Part shown: in pieces, positions 6,164 through 14,341 of the stretch
Layout: each line of letters opens with the position of its first letter
Numbering within the stretch: the first letter of the stretch is position 1
NCBI GenBank assembly: GCA_021800135.1
Contig: JAJYZH010000002.1
Location: 1-23,481, forward strand
DNA length: 23,481 nt
Reading direction: 5' to 3'
Source of the DNA: Microcaldota archaeon
GTDB taxonomy: Archaea; Micrarchaeota; Micrarchaeia; Micrarchaeales; Micrarchaeaceae
Notes under the pieces: generated by a model
Told to the model about the DNA's origin: nothing
What the model saw: the letters and a program-made list of their open reading frames with translations, nothing else
Databases searched by the model: none
Program-made: the position numbers and the translations under genes

Positions 6164-9103
6164 ATGGACATAAGTGATATTCAATCCGGATCTTCGCAGT
6201 CGAACCCTGAACAACCTAAAGCTACTTTCGATGTAACTCCGGAACGACCGTTCCAAACCGGACCTGCAGCAAGACCGGAGAAAATAAAGCGAACCGATAC
6301 AGGCAAGAGACGAAGACTAATGATAATAGGGATTATAGCTGTATTGGTAGTAGCCATAATCCTACTGGCCCTGCTTACGCCGACCAGGACCACTATAACA
6401 ACCACCTCCACCACAATAGCGCAAACGGAGTTTTCAAACATAAACAGGTGCTCCGTGCTCAGCAAACCCGGCACTTATTACCTCTCTGCAAACATAAAAT
6501 ATCCGGACATGCAGGGTGCCTGCATAAACGTTACCTCTGACAATGTTGCTCTTGTGTGCAATCGCAATAGTATAACCGGCTCAGGGCCTTACGGTTCAGT
6601 CCCACCATTTACTTACGGCATATACGCCGACGGGGTCAACAACGTTTCCGCTTCGGGGTGCATAATATCAAACTTCTCATACGGCATCGCGTTATCCAAT
6701 TCGGCCGGAGACAAGGTATCTCTCAGCAATCTTTCGCTTAACACGCTCTCTAATCTGTTCATTGACGAAGTCAGCAATTCCTCATTCAGCAATAATTACC
6801 TGTCCAGATCGGCAAGCAGGCAAGGGTCTATAGGCATAGCGGGGTACTCCCCTGGAAATAGATTCATCAACAATACCGTGGCGTCGGATGCGTTCTACGG
6901 CATGAATATCAGTTCTGCGGGAGAAACGCTGATTGACAATTACCTCTATGGGTCCCCATCATCGTTTATATGCAGTACGCTTGCAGGACTCAAGCAAAGC
7001 AGCATAGCAAGTGGGAATACATGTACAAATAGCACGGGCTGCGGATTCTTGACATGCAAGGGGATTAACACGCCTCCAAACATATCCTCAATAGTCCTCC
7101 AAAAGCAGATAAACAGCTGCGGATCGATCGTTTCCCCCGGGAACTATGGGCTAGTTTCTGATATATCAATGGCCAGTATAATAAACACCTCAAATCCGCT
7201 CAGTTCATCAACCCCGTGCATATCAATAGACGCGCCAAACGTCTACCTTAACTGTTCGAACAGGACGATTCTGGACGCGCCTATAGCAATATTGGTAAAC
7301 GGCGAACGCAATTCCACTATCTCAGGATGCAGGATCTCACACGCAGGCACTGGCATATACTTTAAGAATTCCCCAGTTTCAAACGTTTTCAACTCCACAA
7401 TAGTGGATTCAAACATAGGACTTGAAGTAAATGGCTCACTAGGCAGCTTCGTAAAAGGGTTAAACGCTAACGGCAACTACTATGGATTGTACCTATCGAG
7501 TTCGAATTCCGGCACATTCAGCAGCTTCAACCTGTCAGATAACCAGTACGGCGTATATGTGAACAATTCTCTTGCCAACATATTCACAAAAGGCATAGCC
7601 TACAACAATTCCAGATTTGATGTATATGCAAACTCGGGCTATACAAACAACAGCGATGAACTTATGCAACTCACCGCTTGCGGACTTACAAATGCCAACT
7701 GGGCCGCATGCACACAGCATGTATCGCCATCTACAAGATACTATCCCCTCTCTTCATGCGGCACTATAAACAAGCCCGGCAACTACTCGCTGCAGAGCAA
7801 TACCATATCTACAGGGCTCACATGCTTCAGCATAAAGGCATCAAACGTAATATTAAGCTGCGCTTCGCACAGCATTCTATCCTCGCAGCCCGGCCAAGGC
7901 TCTACTTTCAACATCAATGGCCTGGAGAACGTTACCATAAGTGACTGCTCAGAATCAAATTTTGCCAGCGCTGTTATCGCGACTAATTCATCAGGCATCA
8001 GCGTAGAAAACCTCACAGTCAACGGCGGCACCCGCCCAATACTGTTCTACAATATTACAAAGGGTGCAGTGCTTTCATCTACGCTAAACGGAGCATCAAA
8101 CGCAGGCATATACCTGCAGAATGTTTCCGATTCGAACATCGCCTATAACAAAATATCAGGGACCCAATCCAGCAGCGGCATAGTGCTGAATAATTCCATG
8201 AAAAACAGCATAATAAACAATACCGGACTCAGAAACGGCGTTGGTATGCTGATAACCGGCGCCTCTGGAAACAACACAGTATATAAAAATCTTATGCAGT
8301 CGAGTGCCTCATTCGACTACCTGTGCTCACCGCAAGACAGCAATATAAGCTCTGAGCTTAACGGCATAAACTTTGGCCTTACAAAGCAGGGCTGCCATTG
8401 GCTTGCCGCCGTAACACCGCAGTCCGTCAATCCCTCATGCACAACATTCCTCGCCCCCGGGCTGGTGCAGCTCTCTGCCGATTACGAATACACCTTCGGA
8501 TCTGTGTGCTACGGGGTATACTCCAATACAACAACCATAAACTGCAACGGCCATACTATAATATCCAACTCTGGCGGAACGTTTGCAAGATTCATCAATT
8601 CGCAGGACTCAAAGCTAGAGAACTGTTACCTTAAGGGATTTGAAACGCCGGTACAGGTGGTTAATTCAAGCGTCCACATAATCAACAACACGATAACCCT
8701 GAACTATACAGATACGTCTGCGATAAACATAAAGAACTCGAATTCTTCATATGCGGAGTACAACCACATCTATTCCAAGAGCGGCGGGATATATGTCTAC
8801 TCCAGCAATAATGGCTACCTCACAAACAACTTTGTCAACGCCTCATCTATAGCCTACTTCCTATCCGGCACATCCACCATGACAATAGAGAACAACACCT
8901 CTTCAGGCAGGAGCGGCATAGGCATGCAGCTCTCTAATTCTACTGTAAACTATCTCTCTGACAACTACATCAATGGAGAGATGGGGGGCATGATATGCAC
9001 TTCAGGATCACAGGCATCATCAAGCGACATTGATCTGGGCGGAAATCACTGCAGCTCCAACATGGGGTGCGGCTGGATATCCAGCTCAAAATCTACTTGC
9101 TAA
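6164..9103 (+). CDS. Large membrane-anchored surface protein with four beta-helix-like modules (NosD-type repeats)
   Basis: The protein has 979 residues. A ~49-residue polar cytoplasmic N terminus ends in GKRRR, followed by one membrane helix at about 52-71 and a Thr-rich linker (72-87). The rest is extracellular, rich in Asn, Ser and Gly, with many N-x-S/T sequons. It is built of four modules of ~215-225 residues starting near residues 94, 315, 529 and 755. Each begins with a Cys-x-x-x-x-x-P-G-x-Y/V-x-L pattern (CSVLSKPGTYYL, CGSIVSPGNYGL, CGTINKPGNYSL, CTTFLAPGLVQL). Each continues with short NosD-like rungs (N-x-V-x-L-x-C, GIYFKNS, GIYLQNV) and three of the four end in a Cys-bearing cap such as NTCTNSTGCGFLTC. 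A right-handed parallel beta-helix is the likely fold. Adhesion or glycan binding is plausible, but no catalytic residue set is evident. Confidence 0.85.
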   Translation: MDISDIQSGSSQSNPEQPKATFDVTPERPFQTGPAARPEKIKRTDTGKRRRLMIIGIIAVLVVAIILLALLTPTRTTITTTSTTIAQTEFSNINRCSVLSKPGTYYLSANIKYPDMQGACINVTSDNVALVCNRNSITGSGPYGSVPPFTYGIYADGVNNVSASGCIISNFSYGIALSNSAGDKVSLSNLSLNTLSNLFIDEVSNSSFSNNYLSRSASRQGSIGIAGYSPGNRFINNTVASDAFYGMNISSAGETLIDNYLYGSPSSFICSTLAGLKQSSIASGNTCTNSTGCGFLTCKGINTPPNISSIVLQKQINSCGSIVSPGNYGLVSDISMASIINTSNPLSSSTPCISIDAPNVYLNCSNRTILDAPIAILVNGERNSTISGCRISHAGTGIYFKNSPVSNVFNSTIVDSNIGLEVNGSLGSFVKGLNANGNYYGLYLSSSNSGTFSSFNLSDNQYGVYVNNSLANIFTKGIAYNNSRFDVYANSGYTNNSDELMQLTACGLTNANWAACTQHVSPSTRYYPLSSCGTINKPGNYSLQSNTISTGLTCFSIKASNVILSCASHSILSSQPGQGSTFNINGLENVTISDCSESNFASAVIATNSSGISVENLTVNGGTRPILFYNITKGAVLSSTLNGASNAGIYLQNVSDSNIAYNKISGTQSSSGIVLNNSMKNSIINNTGLRNGVGMLITGASGNNTVYKNLMQSSASFDYLCSPQDSNISSELNGINFGLTKQGCHWLAAVTPQSVNPSCTTFLAPGLVQLSADYEYTFGSVCYGVYSNTTTINCNGHTIISNSGGTFARFINSQDSKLENCYLKGFETPVQVVNSSVHIINNTITLNYTDTSAINIKNSNSSYAEYNHIYSKSGGIYVYSSNNGYLTNNFVNASSIAYFLSGTSTMTIENNTSSGRSGIGMQLSNSTVNYLSDNYINGEMGGMICTSGSQASSSDIDLGGNHCSSNMGCGWISSSKSTC

Positions 9104-9210
9104 TGCACTGGCGCATAAGTCATTGGTTAACTTTGCATAGCGGAAAATCCCACATGCTTTAGCGGTGGGATGGGAGCGAACCGCAGGATAAATAGAAAAG
9201 GTATATAAAA

Positions 9211-10476
9211 ATGAATACGGATATAGATAATATGGAAGTCGTAAGGGCGTACAAATTCAGGATCTACCCTAATGATAAATGCCAGAATGCGATAGAAAAT
9301 CAACTTGCATTGTCAAAAGACTTCTACAACAAACTCCTTGAAAAGGCAAAAGATGCATACAAAAAAGACAAATCCTTCAGACCAAAAAGAAGCACTTTCA
9401 ATAGGATAAAGGCGGGGATAACCGCAGAAAACAAAGATTTCCTGAAGATATACTCGCAGACAAGATGTGAGATAGAGGACAGGGTACTAAAGGCGTATGG
9501 AAACTTCTTCAAGAGGGTAAAGGAAAAGAAATCTGGCAAAAAGAGGAAGGTTGGATTTCCGCGTTTCAAATCAAGGGACAGGTATTACAGTGTTGTTTAC
9601 CCGCAGGATAACGGTTCATTCTCGATTGAAAGGGAAAGGAAAAAAGACATGCTCAGGGTTTCAAGGATAGGCAGGGTGCAGGTAGAGTTGCACAGGCAGG
9701 TTGAAGGAAAGATAAAGACAATGGCAATAAAGAAAGAGGGAAATGAATACTATGCAATCTTCACCGCAGAACAGATAATACATCCGCCAAAGATAGAGGA
9801 TACAAACCCTGTAGGAATAGACATGGGGCTGAACAACTTCGTTGCGCTGTCAGACGGCAAGACGATACAGAAGCCGAAGTTCATAGAAAAGAGGGCGAAA
9901 CACATTTCGCACTGGCAGAGGAAGATCGCAAGGCGAGAGATGAAGTCAAAGAGAAGGCAGAAGGCGAAGCAGGAACTGCAGAAAGAATGGTCAAAGGTCA
10001 CTAATGAATCCAATGACTTCATGCACAAATTGTCAGACAAACTAGTAAACGCAGGTTATACCTCGTTTGCTGTGGAATCCCTAAACATACAGAACATGGA
10101 AAAGAACCACAGGCTCGCAAGACCAATACAGAATGCTTCATGGAACAGATTCATAAACATGCTTTCGTACAAGGCTGAAAGTGCTGGTATGAAAGTAATA
10201 AAGGTAGATGCAAGGAATACGACAAAGGAATGCAGCAACTGCGGCAACATAATGGATATGCCGCTGTCACATAGAACATACATCTGCAACAAATGCGGCA
10301 TGCATATGGATAGGGACATAAACGCCGCAATAAACATACTCAAAAGAGGTAGGGCAGGACTTGCCCGAACTGACGCTCAGGGAGATATTTGCCTCTACGG
10401 TGCAAATGGCATTGCAAGCAGTGTCGAAGAACTGAGAACATACCCTGCAATTGCAGGGGAAGCCCACAGCCTTTAG
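9211..10476 (+). CDS. tnpB: TnpB RNA-guided nuclease (IS605 OrfB family)
   Basis: The 421-residue protein has the family N terminus RAYKFRIYPN and a basic helical region. A RuvC-like nuclease domain follows, with Asp204 in GIDMGLNNF, Glu289 in AVESLNI and the acidic pair in MDRDINAAINIL (Asp367/Asp369). A zinc ribbon, CSNCG and CNKCG, lies within the RuvC domain. All catalytic residues and zinc ligands are present, so the protein looks intact. In studied systems TnpB cuts DNA guided by an RNA from the element's right end. The start is either ATG 9211 or ATG 9232, the latter nearer the usual family start. A TATA-like GGATAAATAG (9187-9196) precedes it. The stop codon lies inside the loop of the right-end hairpin. 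Confidence 0.95.
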   Translation: MNTDIDNMEVVRAYKFRIYPNDKCQNAIENQLALSKDFYNKLLEKAKDAYKKDKSFRPKRSTFNRIKAGITAENKDFLKIYSQTRCEIEDRVLKAYGNFFKRVKEKKSGKKRKVGFPRFKSRDRYYSVVYPQDNGSFSIERERKKDMLRVSRIGRVQVELHRQVEGKIKTMAIKKEGNEYYAIFTAEQIIHPPKIEDTNPVGIDMGLNNFVALSDGKTIQKPKFIEKRAKHISHWQRKIARREMKSKRRQKAKQELQKEWSKVTNESNDFMHKLSDKLVNAGYTSFAVESLNIQNMEKNHRLARPIQNASWNRFINMLSYKAESAGMKVIKVDARNTTKECSNCGNIMDMPLSHRTYICNKCGMHMDRDINAAINILKRGRAGLARTDAQGDICLYGANGIASSVEELRTYPAIAGEAHSL

Positions 10477-10492
10477 GCGTGGGAGGATGTCA
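10360..10492 (+). ncRNA. Candidate omega-RNA (TnpB guide RNA scaffold)
   Basis: In characterised TnpB systems the guide RNA overlaps the tnpB 3' end and finishes at the element's right end; the bases just beyond act as guide. Here the tnpB tail carries a perfect 16-bp palindrome, CCCTGCAATTGCAGGG (10443-10458), then the right-end hairpin 10463-10483, giving two adjacent strong stems. The 5' limit is a guess. The guide would be read from about 10493 on, that is CAGCTAAATAACTTAAAC. Confidence 0.45.
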
Positions 10493-10495
10493 CAG

Positions 10496-10506
10496 CTAAA
10501 TAACTT
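10496..10506 (+). promoter_or_regulatory. Predicted core promoter of the DNA ligase gene
   Basis: The AT-rich run CTAAATAACTT lies 30-35 bp before ATG 10534 and starts only a few bases after the right end of the TnpB element. Initiation ~25 bp downstream would retain the AGGTG ribosome site at 10524-10528. Confidence 0.4.
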
Positions 10507-10533
10507 AAACCCCTACTCTTGACAGGTGCAACT

Positions 10534-12309
10534 ATGCAGTTTGCCGAGCTTGTCGGTTATTATGACAAACTTGAATCTACATCGTCCAGGCTCGGCATGA
10601 TAGACATACTCAAGGAGGCATTCAAAGCCGCTTCTCATGAGGAGATTGGAGAAATAATATACATGACCCAGGGCGTCCTCGCTCCTCCTTTTGAAGGCAT
10701 AGAGTTTGGAGTGGCGGACAAGCTTGTTGAGGAGGCAATAGCTATAGCAACAGGCTATTCCAAGGACGATGTGGAACGAAATTACAAGAAAAGCGGCGAC
10801 CTGGGCAACACTGCGCTTCAGCTCACCAAGGCCTCTAAACTGAGGCGTATGAGTTCAAGGAAATACAGCGTACATGAGCTTTACGAATCCATGTATAAGA
10901 TATCGCAAGCATCGGGGGAAGGCAGCAAGAACATCAAGATAAAAACCCTTGCCGATGTTATCGCCTCTTCATCTCCCACCGAGGCAAAATACGTGGCGAG
11001 ATATCCTGTAGGACAGCTCAGGTTAGGTGTGGGGGATGCTACCATACTTGAGGCACTATCTGTTGCTTATACTGGGGAGAGGAAAGAAAAGGATGCACTG
11101 GAGCACGCCTACAATATATGCAGCGATTTAGGTCTTATCGGAACCACACTCGTGGAAAAAGGCATGGAGGGGATAAAGGAATTCCACGTATCTATCTTCA
11201 AACCAATCAGGCCTGCGCTAGCTGAGAGGATGCCCACCGCAGAAGAAATAATCGAGAAGATGCACGGAAGGGCCGCTGTTGAACAGAAATACGATGGGTT
11301 CAGGGTGCAGGTTCACAAAAGGGGCAAGGACATCAGGCTTTATTCAAGGCGTCTTGAGAATATAACAGATATGTTCCCTGACATAGTGCATGCGGTCCAG
11401 ACCGAGATACACGCCCAGGACGCAATATTAGAGGGTGAAGCGCTCGGATTCAACGAGTCGACGGGAGAATTCATGCCCTTCCAGGAGACGATGCAAAGAA
11501 AAAGGAAGCATTCGATAGAAGAAAAGATAGGAGAGATTCCCCTGCATCTTTTTGCCTTCGACCTAATGTACCTCGACGGAAAGGACTACCTTCGCGTCCC
11601 TTATTCGAAAAGAAGGGAGGCACTCGAATCTGCCATAAAAGGGGCGAAGACCATAAAGCCGTCGGCTCGGATAGTCACAAGTTCCCCAAAGGAGCTGGAG
11701 AAGTTCTTTGAAGACTCTATAGAGAACGGATTAGAAGGCATAGTGGCAAAAGACCTTGACTCCCCATATATAGCAGGGGCGCGCAAGTTCAGCTGGATAA
11801 AGATGAAGAGGAGTTACATGGGCAAGCTCTCAGACACTGTAGACCTCGTGATTGTAGGCTACTATCTTGGCAGGGGGATGAGGTCGGAGTTCAAGTTCGG
11901 CGGCCTCCTCTGCACGGTATATAACGAGAAGAAGGATATTTTCGAAACAGTATCCAGAATAGGCACTGGCTTCACCGAAAAACAGATGTCGGAGTTCAGA
12001 TCCGCCCTGAACAGAATAAAAGTGGAGAAAAGGCCCGCCAGGGTAGAGGCAATAATAGAACCTGACTTCTGGGTTGAGCCGAGATACGTAATAACAGTAA
12101 AGGCCGACGAGATAACGAAATCTCCAACCCACACATGCGGCAGAGAAAGGCAGCCTGATGGAACTGAAGTAGGTTACGCCTTGAGGTTCCCCCGGATAGT
12201 CGGGGAAGAAGCCATAAGGAGTGATAAAAGCGTAGAGGACGCTACCACAACAAAAGAGATAATAGAGATGTACCAGAATCAGAAGAGGGTAAGGGTAGAG
12301 GAAAAGTAA
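10534..12309 (+). CDS. lig: ATP-dependent DNA ligase
   Basis: This 591-residue protein matches archaeal replicative DNA ligase I in length and order. The N-terminal helical DNA-binding domain includes MTQGVLAPPFEG and RYPVGQLRLGVGD. The adenylation domain has motif I KYDGFR with nucleophile Lys252, motif III AFDLMYLDG, motif IV EGIVAKD and motif V WIKMKR. The OB-fold domain follows. It seals nicks in replication and repair. The open frame extends to a TTG at 10519, but ATG 10534 is chosen because AGGTG precedes it at a suitable distance. The TnpB element sits immediately upstream and appears to leave the promoter intact. Confidence 0.97.
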   Translation: MQFAELVGYYDKLESTSSRLGMIDILKEAFKAASHEEIGEIIYMTQGVLAPPFEGIEFGVADKLVEEAIAIATGYSKDDVERNYKKSGDLGNTALQLTKASKLRRMSSRKYSVHELYESMYKISQASGEGSKNIKIKTLADVIASSSPTEAKYVARYPVGQLRLGVGDATILEALSVAYTGERKEKDALEHAYNICSDLGLIGTTLVEKGMEGIKEFHVSIFKPIRPALAERMPTAEEIIEKMHGRAAVEQKYDGFRVQVHKRGKDIRLYSRRLENITDMFPDIVHAVQTEIHAQDAILEGEALGFNESTGEFMPFQETMQRKRKHSIEEKIGEIPLHLFAFDLMYLDGKDYLRVPYSKRREALESAIKGAKTIKPSARIVTSSPKELEKFFEDSIENGLEGIVAKDLDSPYIAGARKFSWIKMKRSYMGKLSDTVDLVIVGYYLGRGMRSEFKFGGLLCTVYNEKKDIFETVSRIGTGFTEKQMSEFRSALNRIKVEKRPARVEAIIEPDFWVEPRYVITVKADEITKSPTHTCGRERQPDGTEVGYALRFPRIVGEEAIRSDKSVEDATTTKEIIEMYQNQKRVRVEEK

Positions 12310-12316
12310 AGCACCA

Positions 12317-12345
12317 ACCAGGTGTTTAATCCTGTCTGGTCAGAC
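12317..12345. terminator. Possible hairpin between convergent genes
   Basis: Two short inverted repeats lie between the ligase and the convergent regulator gene: ACCAG...CTGGT (12317-12321 with 12336-12340) and GTCTGGTCAGAC (12334-12345). They may help end transcription, but there is no clear T tract, so support is weak. Confidence 0.25.
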
Positions 12346-12352
12346 TAAATGA

Positions 12353-12679
12353 TTAGACCTTGCCTGCATTCTCTATTATCTTTGAGAACTTCTTAACCCC
12401 TATTATCACGTCCTTTATTTTAGGGTTAAGCCTATACCCTAGGCTATATCCTATATCCGTCCTTATATGCGTAGGCTGTATGGCGTTGAGTTCCAGGGAC
12501 AACTCCCTGAGCGTAAGTATCAAGGTTTTTCTGGTAAACTTCTTCTCAAGTACCGCGTACAGTTCTCTTGTAGTTCTGGGGGATTTAATAAGCAGGAGCT
12601 CCAAAACGGCATAATTAGGTCTGCTTATTGACTTCCTAAGCGCCCAAATTTTATCGGGAGCTTTATTCTCACCCGCCAT
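12353..12679 (-). CDS. Small winged-helix-like DNA-binding protein, candidate regulator
   Basis: The protein is 108 residues, basic, with a helix-rich core: YAVLELLLIKSPRTTRELYAVL, then KKFTRKTLILTLRELSLEL, and a segment DIGYSLGYRLNP that could be the beta wing. This resembles a winged helix-turn-helix, but I cannot name a family. The ATG at 12679 follows GAGGGTATT, and TATA-like ATTTATATAT (12701-12710) sits ~25 bp upstream, so the leader is short or absent. It is divergent from the pilus operon. Three copies of a near-palindrome lie between the two genes, one of them upstream of this gene's own TATA, so it is the obvious candidate to bind them. That link is inferred from position only. Confidence 0.6.
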   Translation of the reverse strand: MAGENKAPDKIWALRKSISRPNYAVLELLLIKSPRTTRELYAVLEKKFTRKTLILTLRELSLELNAIQPTHIRTDIGYSLGYRLNPKIKDVIIGVKKFSKIIENAGKV

Positions 12680-12733
12680 AATACCCTCTTCTCAAATAAG
12701 ATATATAAATCTTTTTATTATGGTGCAAAGTTG

Positions 12734-12747
12734 TTAACTGAAGTAAA
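12734..12747. promoter_or_regulatory. Putative operator site A
   Basis: TTAACTGAAGTAAA is the weakest of three matches to the near-palindrome TTTACTTAAGTAAA. It lies about 35 bp upstream of the TATA box of the minus-strand regulator-like gene. Confidence 0.4.
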
Positions 12748-12787
12748 CAAATGTCTATTTCACGACCATATGCATAGTAAAGATAAG

Positions 12788-12796
12788 TATTTATAT
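12788..12796 (+). promoter_or_regulatory. Predicted TATA box of the pilus operon
   Basis: TATTTATAT lies about 47 bp upstream of ATG 12839, predicting a transcription start near 12817 and a ~20-nt leader without a clear ribosome site. Operator-like sites B and C directly follow it. Confidence 0.5.
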
Positions 12797-12797
12797 G

Positions 12798-12811
12798 TTT
12801 ACCTAAGTAAA
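12798..12811. promoter_or_regulatory. Putative operator site B
   Basis: TTTACCTAAGTAAA has arms TTTAC/GTAAA. It starts two bases after the predicted TATA box of the pilus operon. Its centre is 20 bp, about two helical turns, from site C, and both are followed by TGAT. Confidence 0.5.
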
Positions 12812-12817
12812 TGATAA

Positions 12818-12831
12818 TATACTTAAGTAAA
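12818..12831. promoter_or_regulatory. Putative operator site C
   Basis: TATACTTAAGTAAA contains the perfect 10-bp palindrome TACTTAAGTA (12820-12829). It falls on the predicted transcription start of the pilus operon, a position where a bound protein would repress. Confidence 0.5.
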
Positions 12832-12838
12832 TGATTTA

Positions 12839-14341
12839 ATGCGCGTTCCATCAATCTTCAAACAGTTTACAGACGAAACAAAGAGCAACTTATCTGAAAA
12901 CCCCACCCCGTTATCCCTCTCTATATCTGAAGAATATCCGGATAAGCCTGAAATGTCCGCAAGGTTCGCGGCCGTTGGCAGGCACGGCGGAGAAAGCATC
13001 TATTCACTTCTGGCATTCAACCTATCAAAGCCAGACATTCAGCTTGCAGAAGCGTTAAAAAGCAGCATAATACAGCGGTTCATAGCGCTGGGTCAGTATA
13101 ACCCCAAAAACGGCATAGCAGAAGCGGAAAAACTTGCCGCAGAACTGCTTTCCGGATACGCCACAAATTCAGGCAAAGAGTTTCTCGCATACCTTATAGC
13201 CCATGAGACTATGGGAACCGGGCCTTTCAGCATGCTGATGGACGACTCTGAGCACATAGAAGAGATAGTGGTCAACTCCCCCGAGTCAAACATATACATA
13301 TACCATTCGCTCTATGGGTTCTGCAAGACGAATATAAAGTTCACGAGCGAAAGAAGTTTCAGGTATATGCTGAATAAGCTTATTGCGGCCACAGAAAAGG
13401 AAATAAACACGGTTACCCCTGTAATCGATGCCCAGTTGCCCGATGGATCAAGGCTCCATGCACAGACAATTCCCTACTCTATAAATGGCACGAGCGCCAC
13501 AATAAGGCTGCCAGGCGGATCAAGACTGGACGTGAAGGAATTGCTCAAAAACGGCACTGCAGATTCCGATATCCTGTCCTATATCTGGCTGGCGATGGAT
13601 GCAAAGTCAAATATAATAATATCAGGGGCCCCATCATCGGGAAAGACTACAATGCTTTCAGCACTTGCCTCCTTTTCATATTATTACCGCAGAATCATAA
13701 GCATAGAAGAAGACGTAAATGAGATCCGCCTTGGAGAAGGGGACTCCAACTATGTGGCCCTGCAGGGGGGTACAAGAGATAGGGACATTCACGTAAAAGA
13801 CCAGGTGATAAATGCGCTTCATATGAGGCCTGATCTCTTGATAGTCGGCGAGATAAGGAGCGAGGAAGCCCGGGAGATTTTTTTTGGGGCGAATGTAGGG
13901 GTACAGTTCATAACGACAATGCACAGCAATCTGGACAAGACAGCATTGGTAAGCAGGCTTTCCACGAAGCCGATGAGCGTAGAACCACAGGCCCTTTGCA
14001 TGCTGGATATCGCGATATTCATGAAGTCAAACGGTCTCACCGAAAGGAAAGTAGATAAAATAGTGGAATACAGGTGGCTTGCGAGGGATGAAATGCAGGT
14101 ACCGGAAAACAGGGGTGCAGAATTTGAGGCCCATGAGGTAGTCAGCGAGGGCAGGATAAACCAAGAGGAGCTAAAAAACTCAAAAATAATCGCGAGGTTT
14201 TCTACTGCCAACCTTTTGACCAAAGGAAACGTACTTAAAGAGATGAAGAAGCGCGCAGCTTTCCTGCAGGCGCTTACCCTGCCCATCAATGTAGCGGTAA
14301 ACTCCCGTGCATATATTAGGAAATACGGCGCAATATCATGA
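12839..14341 (+). CDS. Type IV pilus/secretion ATPase (TadA/PilB-VirB11 family)
   Basis: The 500-residue ATPase has an N-terminal domain leading to EEIVVNSPESNIYIYH and then the RecA-like core. This contains TPVIDAQLPDGSRLHA (Asp/Arg boxes), Walker A GAPSSGKT at residues 263-270, IISIEEDVNEI (Asp box), DLLIVGEIRSEEAR (Walker B) and TTMHSN (His box). It would power assembly of pilin subunits from the cytoplasmic side. It is the first gene of a run in which most neighbours overlap; the next gene starts at the ATGA shared with this stop. There is no good ribosome site, consistent with a first gene having a short leader. The subunit types downstream point to an adhesion-type type IV pilus, but a pseudopilus secretion role cannot be excluded. 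Confidence 0.93.
   Translation: MRVPSIFKQFTDETKSNLSENPTPLSLSISEEYPDKPEMSARFAAVGRHGGESIYSLLAFNLSKPDIQLAEALKSSIIQRFIALGQYNPKNGIAEAEKLAAELLSGYATNSGKEFLAYLIAHETMGTGPFSMLMDDSEHIEEIVVNSPESNIYIYHSLYGFCKTNIKFTSERSFRYMLNKLIAATEKEINTVTPVIDAQLPDGSRLHAQTIPYSINGTSATIRLPGGSRLDVKELLKNGTADSDILSYIWLAMDAKSNIIISGAPSSGKTTMLSALASFSYYYRRIISIEEDVNEIRLGEGDSNYVALQGGTRDRDIHVKDQVINALHMRPDLLIVGEIRSEEAREIFFGANVGVQFITTMHSNLDKTALVSRLSTKPMSVEPQALCMLDIAIFMKSNGLTERKVDKIVEYRWLARDEMQVPENRGAEFEAHEVVSEGRINQEELKNSKIIARFSTANLLTKGNVLKEMKKRAAFLQALTLPINVAVNSRAYIRKYGAIS

Larger units (their letters stand above)
9140..10492 (+). mobile_element. Solo-TnpB IS200/IS605-type element (IS1341-like)
   Basis: The element carries tnpB but no tnpA. 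The left end contains an imperfect hairpin, TCCCAC (9148-9153) with GTGGGA (9165-9170) around ATGCTTTAGCG. The right end contains a matching hairpin, CCCAC (10463-10467) with GTGGG (10479-10483) around AGCCTTTAGGC, followed by AGGATGTCA. Both share the core CCCAC-x-GC-x-TTTAG-x-GTGGGA, as expected for subterminal hairpins of this family. Exact boundaries cannot be fixed from one copy, because these elements make no target duplication; the limits given are approximate to about 10 bp. Without TnpA it would need one supplied in trans to move. Confidence 0.8.

Noticed and set aside
9211..10476. Cas12f-like CRISPR effector
   Set aside because: The RuvC and zinc-ribbon features are shared with TnpB, but there is no CRISPR array or other cas gene, the protein is TnpB-sized and the gene is flanked by IS200/IS605 hairpin ends.
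12669..12854. 61-codon minus-strand reading frame over the operator region
   Set aside because: It covers two divergent promoters, has no ribosome site and a composition driven by AT-rich DNA.
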